64,000 bases of DNA from Symbiodinium sp. CCMP2592. Its lineage: Eukaryota; Sar; Dinophyceae; Suessiales; Symbiodiniaceae. The notes under the pieces were generated by a model that was not told the origin of the DNA, did not search any database, and saw only the letters and a program-made list of their open reading frames with translations. Within the stretch, counting starts at the first letter, position 1; each line of letters starts with the position of its first letter. A program made the translations under genes and the position numbers. Positions 30,600 to 42,002 of this stretch are shown piece by piece. Location of the stretch: assembly GCA_905221615.1 (NCBI GenBank), contig CAJNDT010005501.1, forward strand, positions 82,501 to 146,500, given 5' to 3'.

Positions 30600-32430
30600 C
30601 CGGAAAAAAATACCGGAATTTTCTAAACTACTGTCGTTTTAGATGAGGGGGCGAAATGGGGGCGACATGATGGTTCCAAAGGGAGTAAACCCGCTGCTCT
30701 CTGAAGAGTGGGAGCAAATCCAGAACGAGCAGAAGGTTGCAAATCCGAGCAACCGACTCGCAAGAGTCACCCTCAGGGTTTAAGTTTTATGAGGAATATG
30801 GCTCTACCCAAAATCACCCTTTATGGTTTAGTTTAGGCTTTGTGGTTTAGAGATGATTATGATGCTTAAACACCCTACACACACGCACGTAGCCAGGCCT
30901 TGACATCTGTAAGTCCATGGACTGCGGCGAAGGCGGATGCGAAAGACTGGCGTCGCGGAAGTGGATGTGTATGGAGAGTGGATATGGCTTTTCTTCCGCT
31001 GTACATGCTTTATGACAGCTTGGCACTCTTCAAATTAGAAATCTGCAAGCACCCGAAACCCTCACCTCTGATACCGAAAGCCCAACTAGTTCCTAGCCCT
31101 GAGCCTTACCCCAAGCCGGGGAACCAAGTTAAGCTTGACATCGGTGCACTAGGTTCCTCACTAGCACTTCAAAATAACCCTTACACCTGCACCAGTAAAC
31201 ATAGACCTCCCTTCCTCCTGCTGCAAGGAAACCCACAACAAACAAGTGAATATCAGTAAAAACGTGATACCGCTGGGGTACAACGTCGTCCAACGTCCCT
31301 TCGCTGATGCGAGTCCTTCCCGATGTCTTGTGACAAGGCTGATTAGGAATATGGGTTTTAGAAATAAAATTTAGGAACAACGGCTCAGGATTGTTTTTCC
31401 GTTCCGGGGTCCACTGTAAGTCGGGTACCTTGAACCCGCAATAACGCGACCTCCGACCTACACATTTCCGTGATGTCCTATGGAACTGCTCGAAATGCTT
31501 GCAGAGAGGGGTTATGCATATGGACAACTCAATCTGCAGTTCAGGTTCAGTTCACACCTGCACCCTTGTCAGGGTTTAAGGCTTTGTAGTGTGTTGTACT
31601 TTAAACTTTGGGGGTGTAGGCTGACACGGCAGGTTTTGAACCCATAAACCTTAAACCCTAAACCCTTGAACCCTACTCCCTAAACCCTACAAGCCGCATG
31701 TCCCTAAATCCCTAACCCCTAAACCCGAAGCCCCTAAACCCTAGACCCCTAAACCCCCTCAACCCTGAACCGAAAAAAGGGAGGGAAACCTCCAAGTCTG
31801 CGCCCCTGCAAAGATCGTCTGCTCCTGGTCAGATCCCCGGTAGGGTGTAGGTTTAGGGATTGGGGTTTAGGATTTAGGGTTTAGATGTTGGGGGTTGAGG
31901 GTTTAGGGTTTAGGGTTTTGGCTTTCGCATTTAAGGCTTTTATTTGGATAGTTACTTGAGGGGCTCTTAAGAGTTGCTTTCAGGGCTGTCGAGAAGGGTT
32001 TATGCGGCTTTCAAGGGTTTTACTGGGCTTATTGGGCTTGTAGGGTGGTTCCTTTAACGCCACCGTTTAAAGCTTCAAGGGTTCTCTAAGGCTTTACGGC
32101 TTGAGGGTTCTGTGTTCTGGGATCTTGGGGAGGGGGGGGGGGGGGTTAGGGCTTCAGGTGTTTGAGGCTTTAGTGTGTAGGGTTTACTGATAAAAGGCAC
32201 CACAACTTGCTTGATAGCGTGTTCAGTTTTTACAGATGGTAGAATAGGGTTTTGCAGGTTTTTTGTGGTGTAAGGTATAGTATAACCCTAAAATAATAGG
32301 ATTCATATAAAGCGTCCCAATTAAGGCCCAAGGTTTCTTTTTCAGGTTCCTACATTCGGCTCTCGAATGGAGGAGCCTCGAGCCTGCCCTCTTGGTGTTG
32401 CTTGGGGTGGTATAGAGAAGGCTTCGGGTT
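30600..32430. other. Repeat-rich stretch, no firmly supported gene
   Basis: Two overlapping ORFs lie on opposite strands: plus 30900-31259 (contains VDMAFLPLYMLYDSLALFKL) and minus 31129-31527. Either could include an exon, but splice sites could not be fixed. CCCTAAA-like units lie at 31650-31770, TTTAGGG-like at 31850-31920, and a poly-G run at 32132-32145. Confidence 0.45.
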
Positions 32431-32436
32431 TAATAA

Positions 32437-32534
32437 AGGGGCCTTAATAATTCGACTAGGCTTCCGGGGGTTCCTTATTATAGTTATAGACGAATAATAT
32501 ACCCCAAAACCCTGTTCTAACTATGAAGGCCCCT
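32437..32534. mobile_element. Family F palindromic repeat, both ends present
   Basis: AAGGGGCCTTAATAATTCGA at the left. The right end is the complement of AGGGGCCTTCATAGTTAGAA followed by CAGGGTTTTGGGGTATA. This shows the recurrent GGGCCT…TTTTGGGG motif to be one terminus of a palindromic element. Confidence 0.7.
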
Positions 32535-32847
32535 ATACACATTAGGGTTGCGAACATTGCAGCACGCAGTTGGGTTGGGGGATGCGCGAGAGGCAGGTTG
32601 TCTCAGGTCTTTGGAGCCATGAAACCTCCCAAACCCTAAAAAAAGCGTCGAACCGCCGAAACCCAAAGCGCCTAACCCTGAAGACGCCAAAAGCCCTGGA
32701 GCGCTAACTACAGCCCCCGATCCCCAAAACCGTAAAGCTTGAAAGACGAAAGCCAGGGACCCGAAAACCCTTCCACGATCATGCAGAACCCTCCCAAATT
32801 CCCCCATCAACTCTTGAACCCGAAACACTAACCGTCACTAACCCAAA

Positions 32848-32948
32848 TGGGAGTTTCCGAGAATAGGGGACCCTAATATAGTACCCTAAAAAGTAGGACC
32901 CTTACTATAACGACCCTCCAAATAAGGTACCCCCACGGAAACTGCTGG
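32848..32948. mobile_element. Palindromic element family C, copy 2 (right end diverged)
   Basis: TGGGAGTTTCCGAGAATAGG… with the usual interior (TATAGTACCCTAAA, AGTAGGACCCTTA); the right terminus is eroded to CGGAAACTGCTGG. Confidence 0.75.
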
Positions 32949-33097
32949 AAACACTGCGCCAATTCGAGAGGAGGATCCTGGACTCCGCGAGTGCAGCTCA
33001 TCTGGGCGGGAGTGTCTTTGTTCCAAATAGGGATCCTTTACAAGGGTACCATAAGGGCTCCTTTAAGGGACCTATAAGGGTTCTACTTAGGGTTTAG

Positions 33098-33178
33098 GGT
33101 TGTTGTTGTTGTTGTTGTTGTTGTTGTCGTTGTTGTTGCTGTTGTTGCTGTTGTTGTTGTTTGTTGTTGTCGTCGTCT
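33098..33178 (+). repeat. TTG trinucleotide microsatellite
   Basis: (TTG)n with GTC/GCT interruptions. It accounts for the poly-Leu start of a 126-codon ORF, which is therefore not called. Confidence 0.85.
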
Positions 33179-33524
33179 CTTGCTTTGAACGGCTTTTACT
33201 CCCAGGGCTTCCGATTCGTTGCTCATGCTTGAAGGCTTGTACGCTTTGCAAAGGGTTTACAGCGGGGCTGGTGGTTTCATATTTGCGTGTGTTGCAGAAG
33301 GAGGGTCACATTCGGGGAACCTGCTATCTTATCTGCATTTGTTGGATTCCAGTCAATTTTTGTGCCCCCCCCCATCATTCCACAAGCATCCTACGTCTGG
33401 GCTCTTTAAGGAAATCAGACACGCAGCCACCCACAGCCCTTTCAGAACTCGTACAAAACCCAACACCGCATATAGTGTAGGAGCCCGAATAGTCTCGAAC
33501 GTTATGTCTGAGGGTTCCCTTTTA

Positions 33525-33637
33525 CTAGGCCTAAGAGTAACCTAGGAATAAAAAGGGCGCCCTTTTTGTTTTAAAGGGCTTTATAAGGGAACCTAAACTT
33601 TAAAAAAAAGGGAATAAGGGCCTACTCTGGGTCCTAG
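33525..33637. mobile_element. Palindromic element family D, copy 2
   Basis: CTAGGCCTAAGAGTAACC… to …CTACTCTGGGTCCTAG, very close to copy 1. TTTA flanks both ends. Confidence 0.85.
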
Positions 33638-33639
33638 TT

Positions 33640-35240
33640 TATAGTATATACCCGAAAAGCCGGCTCTAAAATGGGCGCCTAGATCGAATGTCTGTTTTGG
33701 TTTGGAACTTCCCTCCGAAGAACAAGCAATGCCTCCAAGGCCCATGCAGTGAGCCTTCAGTTAATCAGTCGCAAACTAAGCCCTAAAACCTAAAATCTCA
33801 AAGCCCTGCAGGCAACCAAATTCTGATAATTATGGCCCCCATGTACAAAACTATTGGTAACTATTGTAACCAGCCAAACGACCTCAAGAACTCTAGGCCT
33901 CCAGGGCCTCTACAAGTAAGACCTCTAAAACCCTTCCGGCAACTAGATATAGCACCTGAGAGCAACCCTGAAAGGCACACAACAGGTAACCGTACGTGCT
34001 CTAAGTCCTACAGCCCCTAGATGATGATCCGATAATGGCCCCGGCAACAGCTCAGAAGAAACCCTGCGATAGCCCTACTGCACCTGCAAGCTCTAAACCC
34101 CAAACCCTCAACCCTAAAACCCTAAACACCAGCGCCTATATGCTTAAGCCCACTTAGTCCGAGAGAGTGAGAAAGTGTGAGAGAAAGTCAGGCAGAGAGA
34201 GAGCGAGAGAGAGAGAGAGAGAGAGATCCTGGGATACCGGGCCGATAGAGCTTCTGGAGCCTGGTGTTGTGGAAAGCCTGGGAGGTCTGAGATTCCCAAA
34301 ACCCTTCAAAGCAACGGGGTCTGTATTTGGGGTTAAGGCTTGTGGGGTTCAGAAGTGAAGGGTTTAGGGTTTTGGGATTCAGGGCTACGGGTTTAGGGTA
34401 ATTGTGTATAGGTTTCGGGGCCTAGGGTTAAGAATTGGGTTTAGGTTAGGGTTAATGGTTAGGGGGGTTAGGGGTTGTTTAGGGGTTTAGGGGGTAGAGC
34501 CGAGTAGCGTGCTTTCTTGATTCACAGAGAGTTTGTGCATGTTGTGATAGGGATTATAGGGTGTTTGTAGGGTGGCTATAGAGTTTTTTTAAGGTTGTAT
34601 AGGGTGTGACAGGGTGTCGTGCAAGGTCTCGTGTAGGGTTTACTTAGGAACACACCCTAGTTCATGCTGAATTACTTCACCTACGTTCCGTAGGGACGTA
34701 TGTTCACACAAGCTCTGTAGCTGAAGGCTAGGGTTTTTCGGGTATAGGGTTTCAGTTCAGAGTTCAAGGCTTGGGTTCGTTTAGGCTGAGGTTTTCGGGC
34801 CAAGGTGCGTGGACGGGTTTAGCAAGGCTCCACAAAGCTTTCCGCAGGGTTGCGTACCGGCGGAAGGTTCTCATAGTGAGAACCTGAACTATGAGAGCAC
34901 TCTTAAGCCGTAACCCGAAAGCAAAGACCTCTACAGTGGGATCCACAGCCTTAATAATGCTCCGGGGTCTGTTGGACCTTGTGGCACTCAAGTCTATCTC
35001 AAAAATACACCAAGGTTTCGGGTGTAGAGTTTACAGACATTGGGGATGCAAAACTTGCGCTGGTCTCAAGCCACAATTATGTGGAATAGTAAGTTATCAG
35101 CAAATATTCAGGTTCCAACATCCTGAAACCTTTAATTCAAGGGACATTGAAAGCATGCTAATTATGAAAGAAACACCATCGAACCCCACACCCCAAACCT
35201 TCAAAGGCACACTATCCCAATTATTCCGAAGCCTACACTA
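33640..35240. other. Repeat-rich stretch without a supported gene
   Basis: CCCTAAA-like units at 34090-34130, a (GA)n microsatellite at 34189-34226, and long TTTAGGG-like DNA at 34350-34500. A 122-codon plus ORF at 34891-35259 was judged weak. Confidence 0.55.
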
Positions 35241-35241
35241 C

Positions 35242-35374
35242 GAGGGTCGGGGGGCTTAGTAAGTAGTTATTTGATATAGAGTTCTAAGTACCACAGCCCC
35301 AATCAGGATCCCTTTCTTCGGTACTTAAAACTCTATAAAAAAACACTACTTGCTTACTAAGTCCGGGCACCCTC
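35242..35374. mobile_element. Palindromic element family E, copy 2
   Basis: GAGGGTCGGGGGGCTTAGTA… to …TACTAAGTCCGGGCACCCTC, with inner arms GAGTTCTAAGTAC and GTACTTAAAACTC. It directly abuts family A copy 3. Confidence 0.75.
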
Positions 35375-35455
35375 CACCTGGACCCCAAAAGTATGTAGAA
35401 TAATAGCCCTTTATGGGTTTTGGGCCCTAATTTTACGTCTGTTTGGGGGTGTAGG
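35375..35455. mobile_element. Palindromic element family A, copy 3
   Basis: ACCTGGACCCCAAAAGTATG… to …GTTTGGGGGTGTAGG. The first base follows the family E element without spacer. Confidence 0.8.
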
Positions 35456-35460
35456 CAAGT

Positions 35461-35527
35461 CTGAACCTCCGGGACTACACAAAGCGCGAGCCCAGCAGCT
35501 TCGAGGCAGCGTCCGAAACCTGGCTCG
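35461..35527 (+). CDS. Exon-like segment abutting a palindromic element
   Basis: The plus frame reads LNLRDYTKREPSSFEAASET then WLV before TTTAGGG repeats begin. CTC|GTGTTT may be the donor. The family A element ends five bases upstream, so the acceptor may lie within or have been supplied by that element. Confidence 0.3.
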
Positions 35528-35529
35528 TG

Positions 35530-35690
35530 TTTAGGGTTTTAGGAGGTTTCGGGGATTTAGGGCTTTAGGGGTTTAGGGGCTTAGGGTTTCGGGGGTTTAG
35601 GGTTTCGGGGTTCAGGAGTTTAGGGTTTCGGGCTTAGGGGTTTAGGGGTTTGGAGTTTCGGGGTTTAGGGGTTTAGGGTTTCGGGTGAGC
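35530..35690. repeat. TTTAGGG/TTTAGGGG/TTTCGGGG array
   Basis: Dense 7-8 bp units on the plus strand, with TTTCGGGG as a recurrent variant. Confidence 0.85.
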
Positions 35691-36414
35691 CAGTGTATTT
35701 GTAGGCTTGGGGTGTTCTAGCCCTCAGCCAGAAGCCCCAAACCTGTAAACCTTAGACAGTGTTTTATGGCCTCAAGATTTTAAGGCCTTGGGGCTTTCGG
35801 GGCTTTTAGGGGGTTTAGGGCTTTAGGGTTTTAGGACGACAGGTTCCTAGTAATTGTACTATTAATAATTTGGGTCTCTTGTAGCTCCTCACATAATTAG
35901 GTGTTTTTTGTTTTTGTTTATGGCTTTTTGTACCGTTTTAGTGGAACTATGTATGGGCCGCTGTAGGCCTTGTAAAAGTTGTTTACCTGGTTAGGTCAAA
36001 CAGCTGTGTTATGCTTGTGTTCTCATAGCGTTTCGAACGTGGCTCGCGCTACGATTTTCGTAAAAGGATTCAGACAAGCCTCCTAATTAGCATTCACGTT
36101 TTCGGGTTGCGAGTTTGGGGTTTACGCTTTGGGGCAAGACCTAAACCCCAAACCCGATGCAAAGTCGCTGGGACTGTCAAAAGTTCCCCAAAAAGGTTGC
36201 AGTAAAGTAAAGATTCATTGGAACAAAGTCCCAGCTCTGATCCGCAGACCCTGAGGCCTGAAAGCCTCAACGAAGCAATAGAGAATGTAGAGTCACTGGA
36301 ACACCTGCACGCCAAATGTGTCAAACCTGCCAAGCCCTACAACCTAAACATACCTCCCAACCCGCAAACCCAGAACCCGTAACCCTAAACAACGAAAACC
36401 AACCCCTTCTCCCC

Positions 36415-36600
36415 CCACTGCCTTTTTGAGCTGGTCTGGTTCCACGATGTCGTCCTCGCATGTCGGGCGTCGGCGGTTTAGGAATTCGGGCTTGTTTAAG
36501 GATTTTGGTTTAAGGTTTCGAGGAGGCTCGTCCTGTCTTGTAAAGGCGATGTACGCGCAAAACAAGTCGCCTCTTGTGGTTAAGGCGGAAGCAGGTTCTA
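36415..36600 (-). CDS. Two exon-like segments, unknown protein
   Basis: Minus strand: at about 36530-36575 GDLFCAYIAFTRQDEPP, and at about 36415-36465 EDDIVEPDQLKKAV, ending near AAG|GCAGTG (possible GC donor). Both look coding and lie in one long frame, separated by telomere-like residues (LKPKSLNKP). A further candidate (VINIQQKRPFRQLK) lies at 36770-36810 on the same strand. Confidence 0.3.
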
Positions 36601-37108
36601 GGAGTGATATTGTTCAGGGTTAAGTGTGTGGCTAGCCCGCAGCAGCAAAGGTATCCTTTTTCCGTTTCCGAGATACTCAAGTTTAAGAAGGAATCTTAAA
36701 GATACAAAGGGCATAAGGCAACTGCTGGGGCCCTTGCTAGAATTCAGGAGAGATTTGAGTTGACGGAATGGGCGCTTTTGCTGGATGTTGATGACCTCGG
36801 AGGAAACCAGAAAGCTAAAATCATACGGAACCATGATCATGATATCGTAAGCTTGTAACACCGAATTCCCTAAAACCACCAATCCTAAAACGAGGCCACT
36901 GAGCTTTTAAACCCCTAAGCCCAACCCTATAAACTCTTAAACCCCTACGAACCGAATGTTCGCACTGTAAGGGTAGGCACATGTATCCACCTATAGTCCC
37001 TTCATAAGCAGACGGTGCAAAGCCCAACCAAACCATATTCTAAGTCCATAGACTTCATGTTTATGAATGAACCCTAAACCCTAAACCCTTTAAACCCTAA
37101 ACCCGAAA

Positions 37109-37213
37109 ATGCCTCTGGAACATCCGGCCTCCTCATCGTCGGACAGTGGTGCTTCTGCCGCCGCAGGCGGCGCCCAGGCAGAACGCGCACCGAAGGCCAA
37201 AACCTGCCGCTAA
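37109..37213 (+). CDS. 34-codon Ser/Ala-rich ORF
   Basis: ATG at 37109 to TAA at 37211-37213, flanked by CCCTAAA on one side and TTTAGGG on the other. The peptide has SSSSDSGASAAAGGAQAERA and a basic end. It could be a very small gene or a terminal exon. Confidence 0.3.
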   Translation: MPLEHPASSSSDSGASAAAGGAQAERAPKAKTCR

Positions 37214-37739
37214 GGTTTAAGGTTTAGGGTTTGGGGTTTAGGGTTTAGCTCAGGTTTAAGGTTTAAGGTTGGGTTTAGGGTTGAGGGTTTTGGGTTTAGG
37301 GCTTAGCTTAGGGCTCAGGGGGTTGTTTTTTTTTGAGCGCCTTTCCTCCCGGTTAGCTATCGTCCCGGTCGGGGATTGGGTTTAAGGTTCAGGGTTTTTG
37401 TTGGGGCTTTTGGGGCTCAGGGTACGGTCTACGCTGAGGGCCTAAATAATGAGAACAGGGCGTTGGGGTATACTGCAGTATGTACAGAAGGCGGAATCAT
37501 GTTGAAAAACTAGACCGAAATCCAGACCACATTTTCGAAAAAAATGCGAAACATGTTCGCTGCTAGTTCGGTATATAAGCCGGGTGAACTGGGCTCACTA
37601 GGCCGAGAAACGATGCCAACTCGCCGACACAACATGCAAAATCCCGGTGTCACAGACGTCTGTGATTCAAAGCATGAGTGCTCGCCACAGATTTACAACG
37701 ATTGTATTTCTCAGGAACGTTTTGACGGAGATGCACACT

Positions 37740-39070
37740 GATGGTCATATTGCACAGTTGCCCAGTAATCCATCCTACGTCCTTGAACTCAAAGGGCATC
37801 CTACATAGCACTTATAACAGTGTGCATATTCTGATTAGCAACAGCCTTGTTATCCTTACTAGGATATTTTGTATACTATGACTGTATGACCCAAGATATG
37901 CAGCCCTCTACATTGCAAGGACCGCTTGGTCCACAAGGAACCGTTCAACTTTTGTAGGAACCCTCTAGAACCCTAAGCTCTAAGTCCCTTATACAACCCC
38001 CACTCTACATCACATACCCACTATTCGGGACCAGGAGAACTCCATAAAAGGGCACTTGAGGTGTTCTGACCTTGCAGAACTCAAACCCTTAGAGGAACCC
38101 TCAAAGGAACCCTCAAAGGGAAGCCTTAAAGGAACGTGAAAAGGAACCCCAAAAGCAAACCCTGCAAGGAACCCTGAAAGGAACCCGAAAAGGAACCCTT
38201 GAAGGAAACCCCAAAAGAAACCCTAACAGGAACCAGCCGACACTCTAAACCCTAAACCAGTAATCTCTTAAAGGGGCTCGCAGCCCTAAACTCTATAAGC
38301 CCTAAACCCAAATCCCTCAACCCTAAACCCTAATCCCTTAAATGGTGCCCTCCAAAGAACCCTTAAGGTGCCCTTCAAAGGACCCTTCAAGGGACCCTTA
38401 AAGGATCCCTGAAATGGACTTGGAGCCTTGGGAGCGAACGGGCAGCATTCGGTGTCGTCTCCTGCGGGACTCGGGAAAGGCCGGTTTCGGGGCTTCGGGG
38501 GCGTAGGGGTTTAGGGGCTTAGGGTGCTTTAGGGGATTTCGGGGTTTGTGGTTTTAAGAGTACAGGGGTTTAGGGGCTTTATTGGATTTATGGTTTAGGG
38601 GTTTCGGGGGTTAGGCTTTAGGGGTTTGGGGGTTTTAGGGGTATAGGGGTTTAGGGGTTTAGGGTTTTAGGGGTCCAGGCGTTTAGGGGTTTAGGGTTCA
38701 GGGGGTTTGGGGGTATAGGGGTTTAGGGGGTTGGGGGTTAGGGGTTTAGGAGTTTAAGGCTCTAGGGGTAAAGGGGTTTAGGGTGTAGGGTAAACTGGTC
38801 AATACCGGTACGTTACATTAAATCGAACAGTGCTTTTCTCTTAAAGCATAGGCTAAGGGTTCAAGTCGCCTTTATAGAATGTGAGGGAAGATTAGGGGCC
38901 TTTGTCGTCACTCAGGGCAACCCTAAACCCTAAACACTGGCTTTGGGTATATTATAGTAGGAGCCAGAACGTTGAACATCATTCTCCTCATGCCCTTAAG
39001 GCGAGTATAAGGGATCCTAGCCCTAATCCTCCTAAACCCATGTTCCAACTATCTGGAGCTCACTATGGCC
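37740..39070. repeat. Minisatellite and TTTAGGG-rich block
   Basis: 38088-38233 holds about eleven diverged 12-13 bp units of GGAACCCTCAAA. 38340-38410 has related CCCTTAAAGGAC units. 38500-38790 is a dense TTTAGGGG block. No gene is seen. Confidence 0.75.
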
Positions 39071-39072
39071 TA

Positions 39073-39187
39073 CTAGACCCAAGAGTAGCCCATATAGCAA
39101 TAACACGGGTACCCTTTTTGGCTTAAAATGGCTTATAAGGGAACCTGAACTCTAAAACAAGGAATAAGGGCCTACTCTAGGTCCTAG
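39073..39187. mobile_element. Palindromic element family D, copy 3
   Basis: CTAGACCCAAGAGTAGCCC… to …GGGCCTACTCTAGGTCCTAG. Flanks are CCTA and CCCT, three of four bases alike. CCCTAAA repeats start immediately after the right end. Confidence 0.8.
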
Positions 39188-39462
39188 CCCTAAACCCTAA
39201 ATTACTAAACCCTAAACCCTAAACCCTAAACCCCAAACCCTAGACCCTAAACCCTAAACCCTAAACCCTAAACCCTTACTAAACCCCTAAACCGTCCTGT
39301 ACCCTCATCCCTGGGCCTACACCAGGTCCTAGGCTATCAGGGTGGGTGTATGGTTTGGGGGCTGTTGGGTTGCCTGCGTCCAGGCTTCAGGAAACCAGGG
39401 CTTCGGGTTTAAAACCGCTTAGGGGTTTAGGGTTTAGGGTCTACAGGGTTTAGGGTTCAGGG

Positions 39463-40083
39463 TTAGGGTTTGGGGTTTTGGGTCTGGGGTTTAGGGTTTA
39501 GGGTCTCTGGTTTAGGGTTTGTTTGGGGCTCTTGGTGCCTCGGATTTGGGATTTTTTGTAGGGGCGAGGGTCTGCTTAGCATCTCAGGGCACTTGGAAGG
39601 TAGTATCCAGTTCGGGTTATCTGTGGGACAAGCCAACCACGGTACTATAGAAGAGGGGTCAGTAAGACGGCATGCTGGGGCGCCTGCCGGCCATGCTCTC
39701 AAAGGTCCATGTCCTGTTGGGATTTCCTGCTGGTCGCTTGTCGCAGGTCCGCCGCTGCCTGTTCCTGCGTTAATGCGAGAGGCTGCCGCCGCTGTCGGTG
39801 CGGGCGAAGCCTTGCACCTACCAACCTCATCGCGCTGAGATCCGAAAGCTTCTGGAATAGGCCGTAAAGTTCCCCACGGTTGCTCACCAACAACATGAAA
39901 GGTAGAACGCTGCTCTGGTACTGCGCTGCTTGAGGCCTGATGCAGCGGAATTTCTGACTGAGGACTGTTGTGGGGATCAGCTGCAGCACCCTGTGGATGA
40001 TTGTCAGCGCCTCGGTGTGTGGAAGCCCGACCCTTGTAGCATGATCCGAATACAGAAAAGAGTAGTCTACCCGGAAGAAGCAT
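39463..40083 (-). CDS. 206-codon ORF, uncertain
   Basis: ATG at 40083. The central part (RDEVGRCKASPAPTAAAASR onwards) is Ala/Pro/Ser-rich and would be disordered. The C-terminal 35 residues are NPKP repeats, which is translated CCCTAAA-type DNA and not a real protein end. A second minus frame (39699-39989) reads NRGELYGLFQKLSDLSAMRL and may be the true exon at 39700-39990. At least one exon seems likely. Confidence 0.35.
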   Translation of the reverse strand: MLLPGRLLFSVFGSCYKGRASTHRGADNHPQGAAADPHNSPQSEIPLHQASSSAVPEQRSTFHVVGEQPWGTLRPIPEAFGSQRDEVGRCKASPAPTAAAASRINAGTGSGGPATSDQQEIPTGHGPLRAWPAGAPACRLTDPSSIVPWLACPTDNPNWILPSKCPEMLSRPSPLQKIPNPRHQEPQTNPKPETLNPKPQTQNPKP

Positions 40084-40089
40084 TGAAAT

Positions 40090-41800
40090 AATTAAGGTCC
40101 CTATAGAAAAACGAAAGCCTTGTCAAGCTAGCACATAAGTAGCTACTATATCACCGTAGAACCCTACAGAAACCCTTTCGAATCCTTATGAAGCCCCTCT
40201 GACTCAAGCACCTATAACATACACGTTATTATCGCATGCAACCAAACCCATGGGCTGAAATATCCCACGGTGCTTGAAAGCAAAAATGATCTGCTGTAGG
40301 GGTCTTGAAACCTGAATAGGGTTCATAGTATATGTACCATAAGGCTGAGGAACCTTAGGCAAGGAATCGGTAATTATTCAGGCCCCCCATATCACAATCA
40401 TTCCCAAGCCCTCCCAACAATGCTGGCTCTCAGGGCCTGCTCACGCCTCAACCTACATTGACGTGGACACGTTGAGCCGTCTCTGCAGAAATAACTCTGA
40501 ATCAATGCTCTACCTGAACTCTGAGCCCTCATCTACAACTGGGTTCTTGTAAAGGGACTTCATTTAAGTTACCATAATACGGCAAACTTACTATTCACCG
40601 TAGATACCTTTTATGGTAACAGAAATTAAACCCTTTAACAAGAAACCAGATAACACTGCAGCCATTTTGCCAAAATCAAACCTAGCCCCTAGAACCCTCG
40701 GGATGTAGGTTTAGGGCTGCATGGTTCGAATATAATATGTTCACACCATGGTCCCCAAGAACGCCGGGCCCTGCACCGAAAAACAAACCGTGCCTGCAAA
40801 ACTTTCTGCTCGCCACTCCCGACCGCACGCCTGAGTCAAAGACATTTCAAGCTAGCCATGACACAGCGCTAAAGGCTTCATATGACACGATTCAAAGTTC
40901 TTAGATTTGGAAGGGGCTCTGTAGGTCACCGTAGAGCTTTACGAGGATTGGAGACATATTAACAAACTCCTCCCACAAACTACTGCAGCATCCGCACCAA
41001 GACTAAGTACCTCTTCCTGAGATCAGGGAAAAAGTTCCCATGCTCACCACCTGTGTGGCATCGAATCCCGTGGACTTTGCAATGCAAATGAAACTGGAAC
41101 AAACGAAAATGATGCCTAAAGAACCTTACATAACCCCTGGCTCTAAAGCCTGTGAGGCTTAAAGTAAATCACATGGTGTCATGATGCAGACCCAAGGCTC
41201 GGAGAATGTGAAACTACCCTGAACTATTAACCCTAGCACTGCCGCCGCATGCCGAGGGATAAGGCCACTGCGCAGCACTGCCACAAGGCCACTGCCTCGG
41301 CTGAAGCTCCCTTTCGTGAGCATCTTTCTGCCTGCAACCTAAATTAACCCTACCTCACATTCATCAGGAAATCACAATAAGGCGCCCGAAACAGGGTAGG
41401 TTCTTTAAGGCCCAGGTAGCCCTAAACCACCGTGGTGATGGTGCTACTTCGCGACTCCCTTTGACGGAAGCATTGACCTTCAACCGTCACCAATCTCACT
41501 AGCATCTTTAGGATCAGGGTCCAAGGCTTACCGGATAGCGTCACTGATGCACTTGGCCTACTCGCACGTCAAGCCGGCCAAGCTCCGGTTGACCCGGGTT
41601 CTCATGAGAGTTGTCCTTTCGAGACAAGTCAGACAGCACCAACAACCAAAGGCTTTGAGGCAGTGTAGGTGTTTTAGCATTAGAGTTTTCGGCTTCAGCT
41701 TGACACTCATTTTACCCTGAGCTTCTGATTAAGCACGTTTTCGAATTTTCTGGAAGGCTCTGCGAACAAACAGACACACGAATACTAACAGCAAACGCAC
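40090..41800. other. Mostly unique DNA with one ambiguous exon candidate
   Basis: No dense repeats. At about 41535-41640 (plus) two frames are open: one reads IASLMHLAYSHVKPAKLRLT, the other DSVTDALGLLARQAGQAPVD. Either may be coding. 40555-40630 has a weak palindrome (AAAGGGACTTCATTTAAGTT). Confidence 0.4.
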
Positions 41801-41808
41801 ACCCCGAA

Positions 41809-41891
41809 ACCCTAAACCCTAAACGCTAAACCCCAAACCCTAAACCCTAAACCCTAAACCCTGAACCCTAAACCCTAAACCCTAAACCCCA
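41809..41891. repeat. CCCTAAA array
   Basis: About eleven units, nearly all perfect 7-mers. Confidence 0.9.
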
Positions 41892-41945
41892 CCTACTGAA
41901 AACAAAAGAACATTTCCGGGCATCTGGCGCCGGGCTTCCGCTCAC

Positions 41946-41998
41946 CTGGCCCTGCTGCCGATGGCATTTGTGCCCTTGGGCTTGGAGTGGATTTTGGG
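41946..41998 (-). CDS. Short exon with GTGAGC donor, next to telomere-like repeats
   Basis: The minus strand is open for 17 codons (PKIHSKPKGTNAIGSRA) plus two bases, ending AG|GTGAGC. The only possible acceptor is CCCTAAG, that is, a repeat unit itself. Lys-rich. No family is recognised. Confidence 0.35.
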
Positions 41999-42002
41999 CT
42001 TA

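Noticed and set aside
33100..33480. 126-codon ORF starting with poly-Leu
   Set aside because: The start is a (TTG)n microsatellite and the remainder lacks coding composition.
39463..39570. NPKPETLNPKPQ-type protein tail
   Set aside because: Direct translation of CCCTAAA-type repeats; the same artefact appears in many minus- and plus-strand ORFs of the window.
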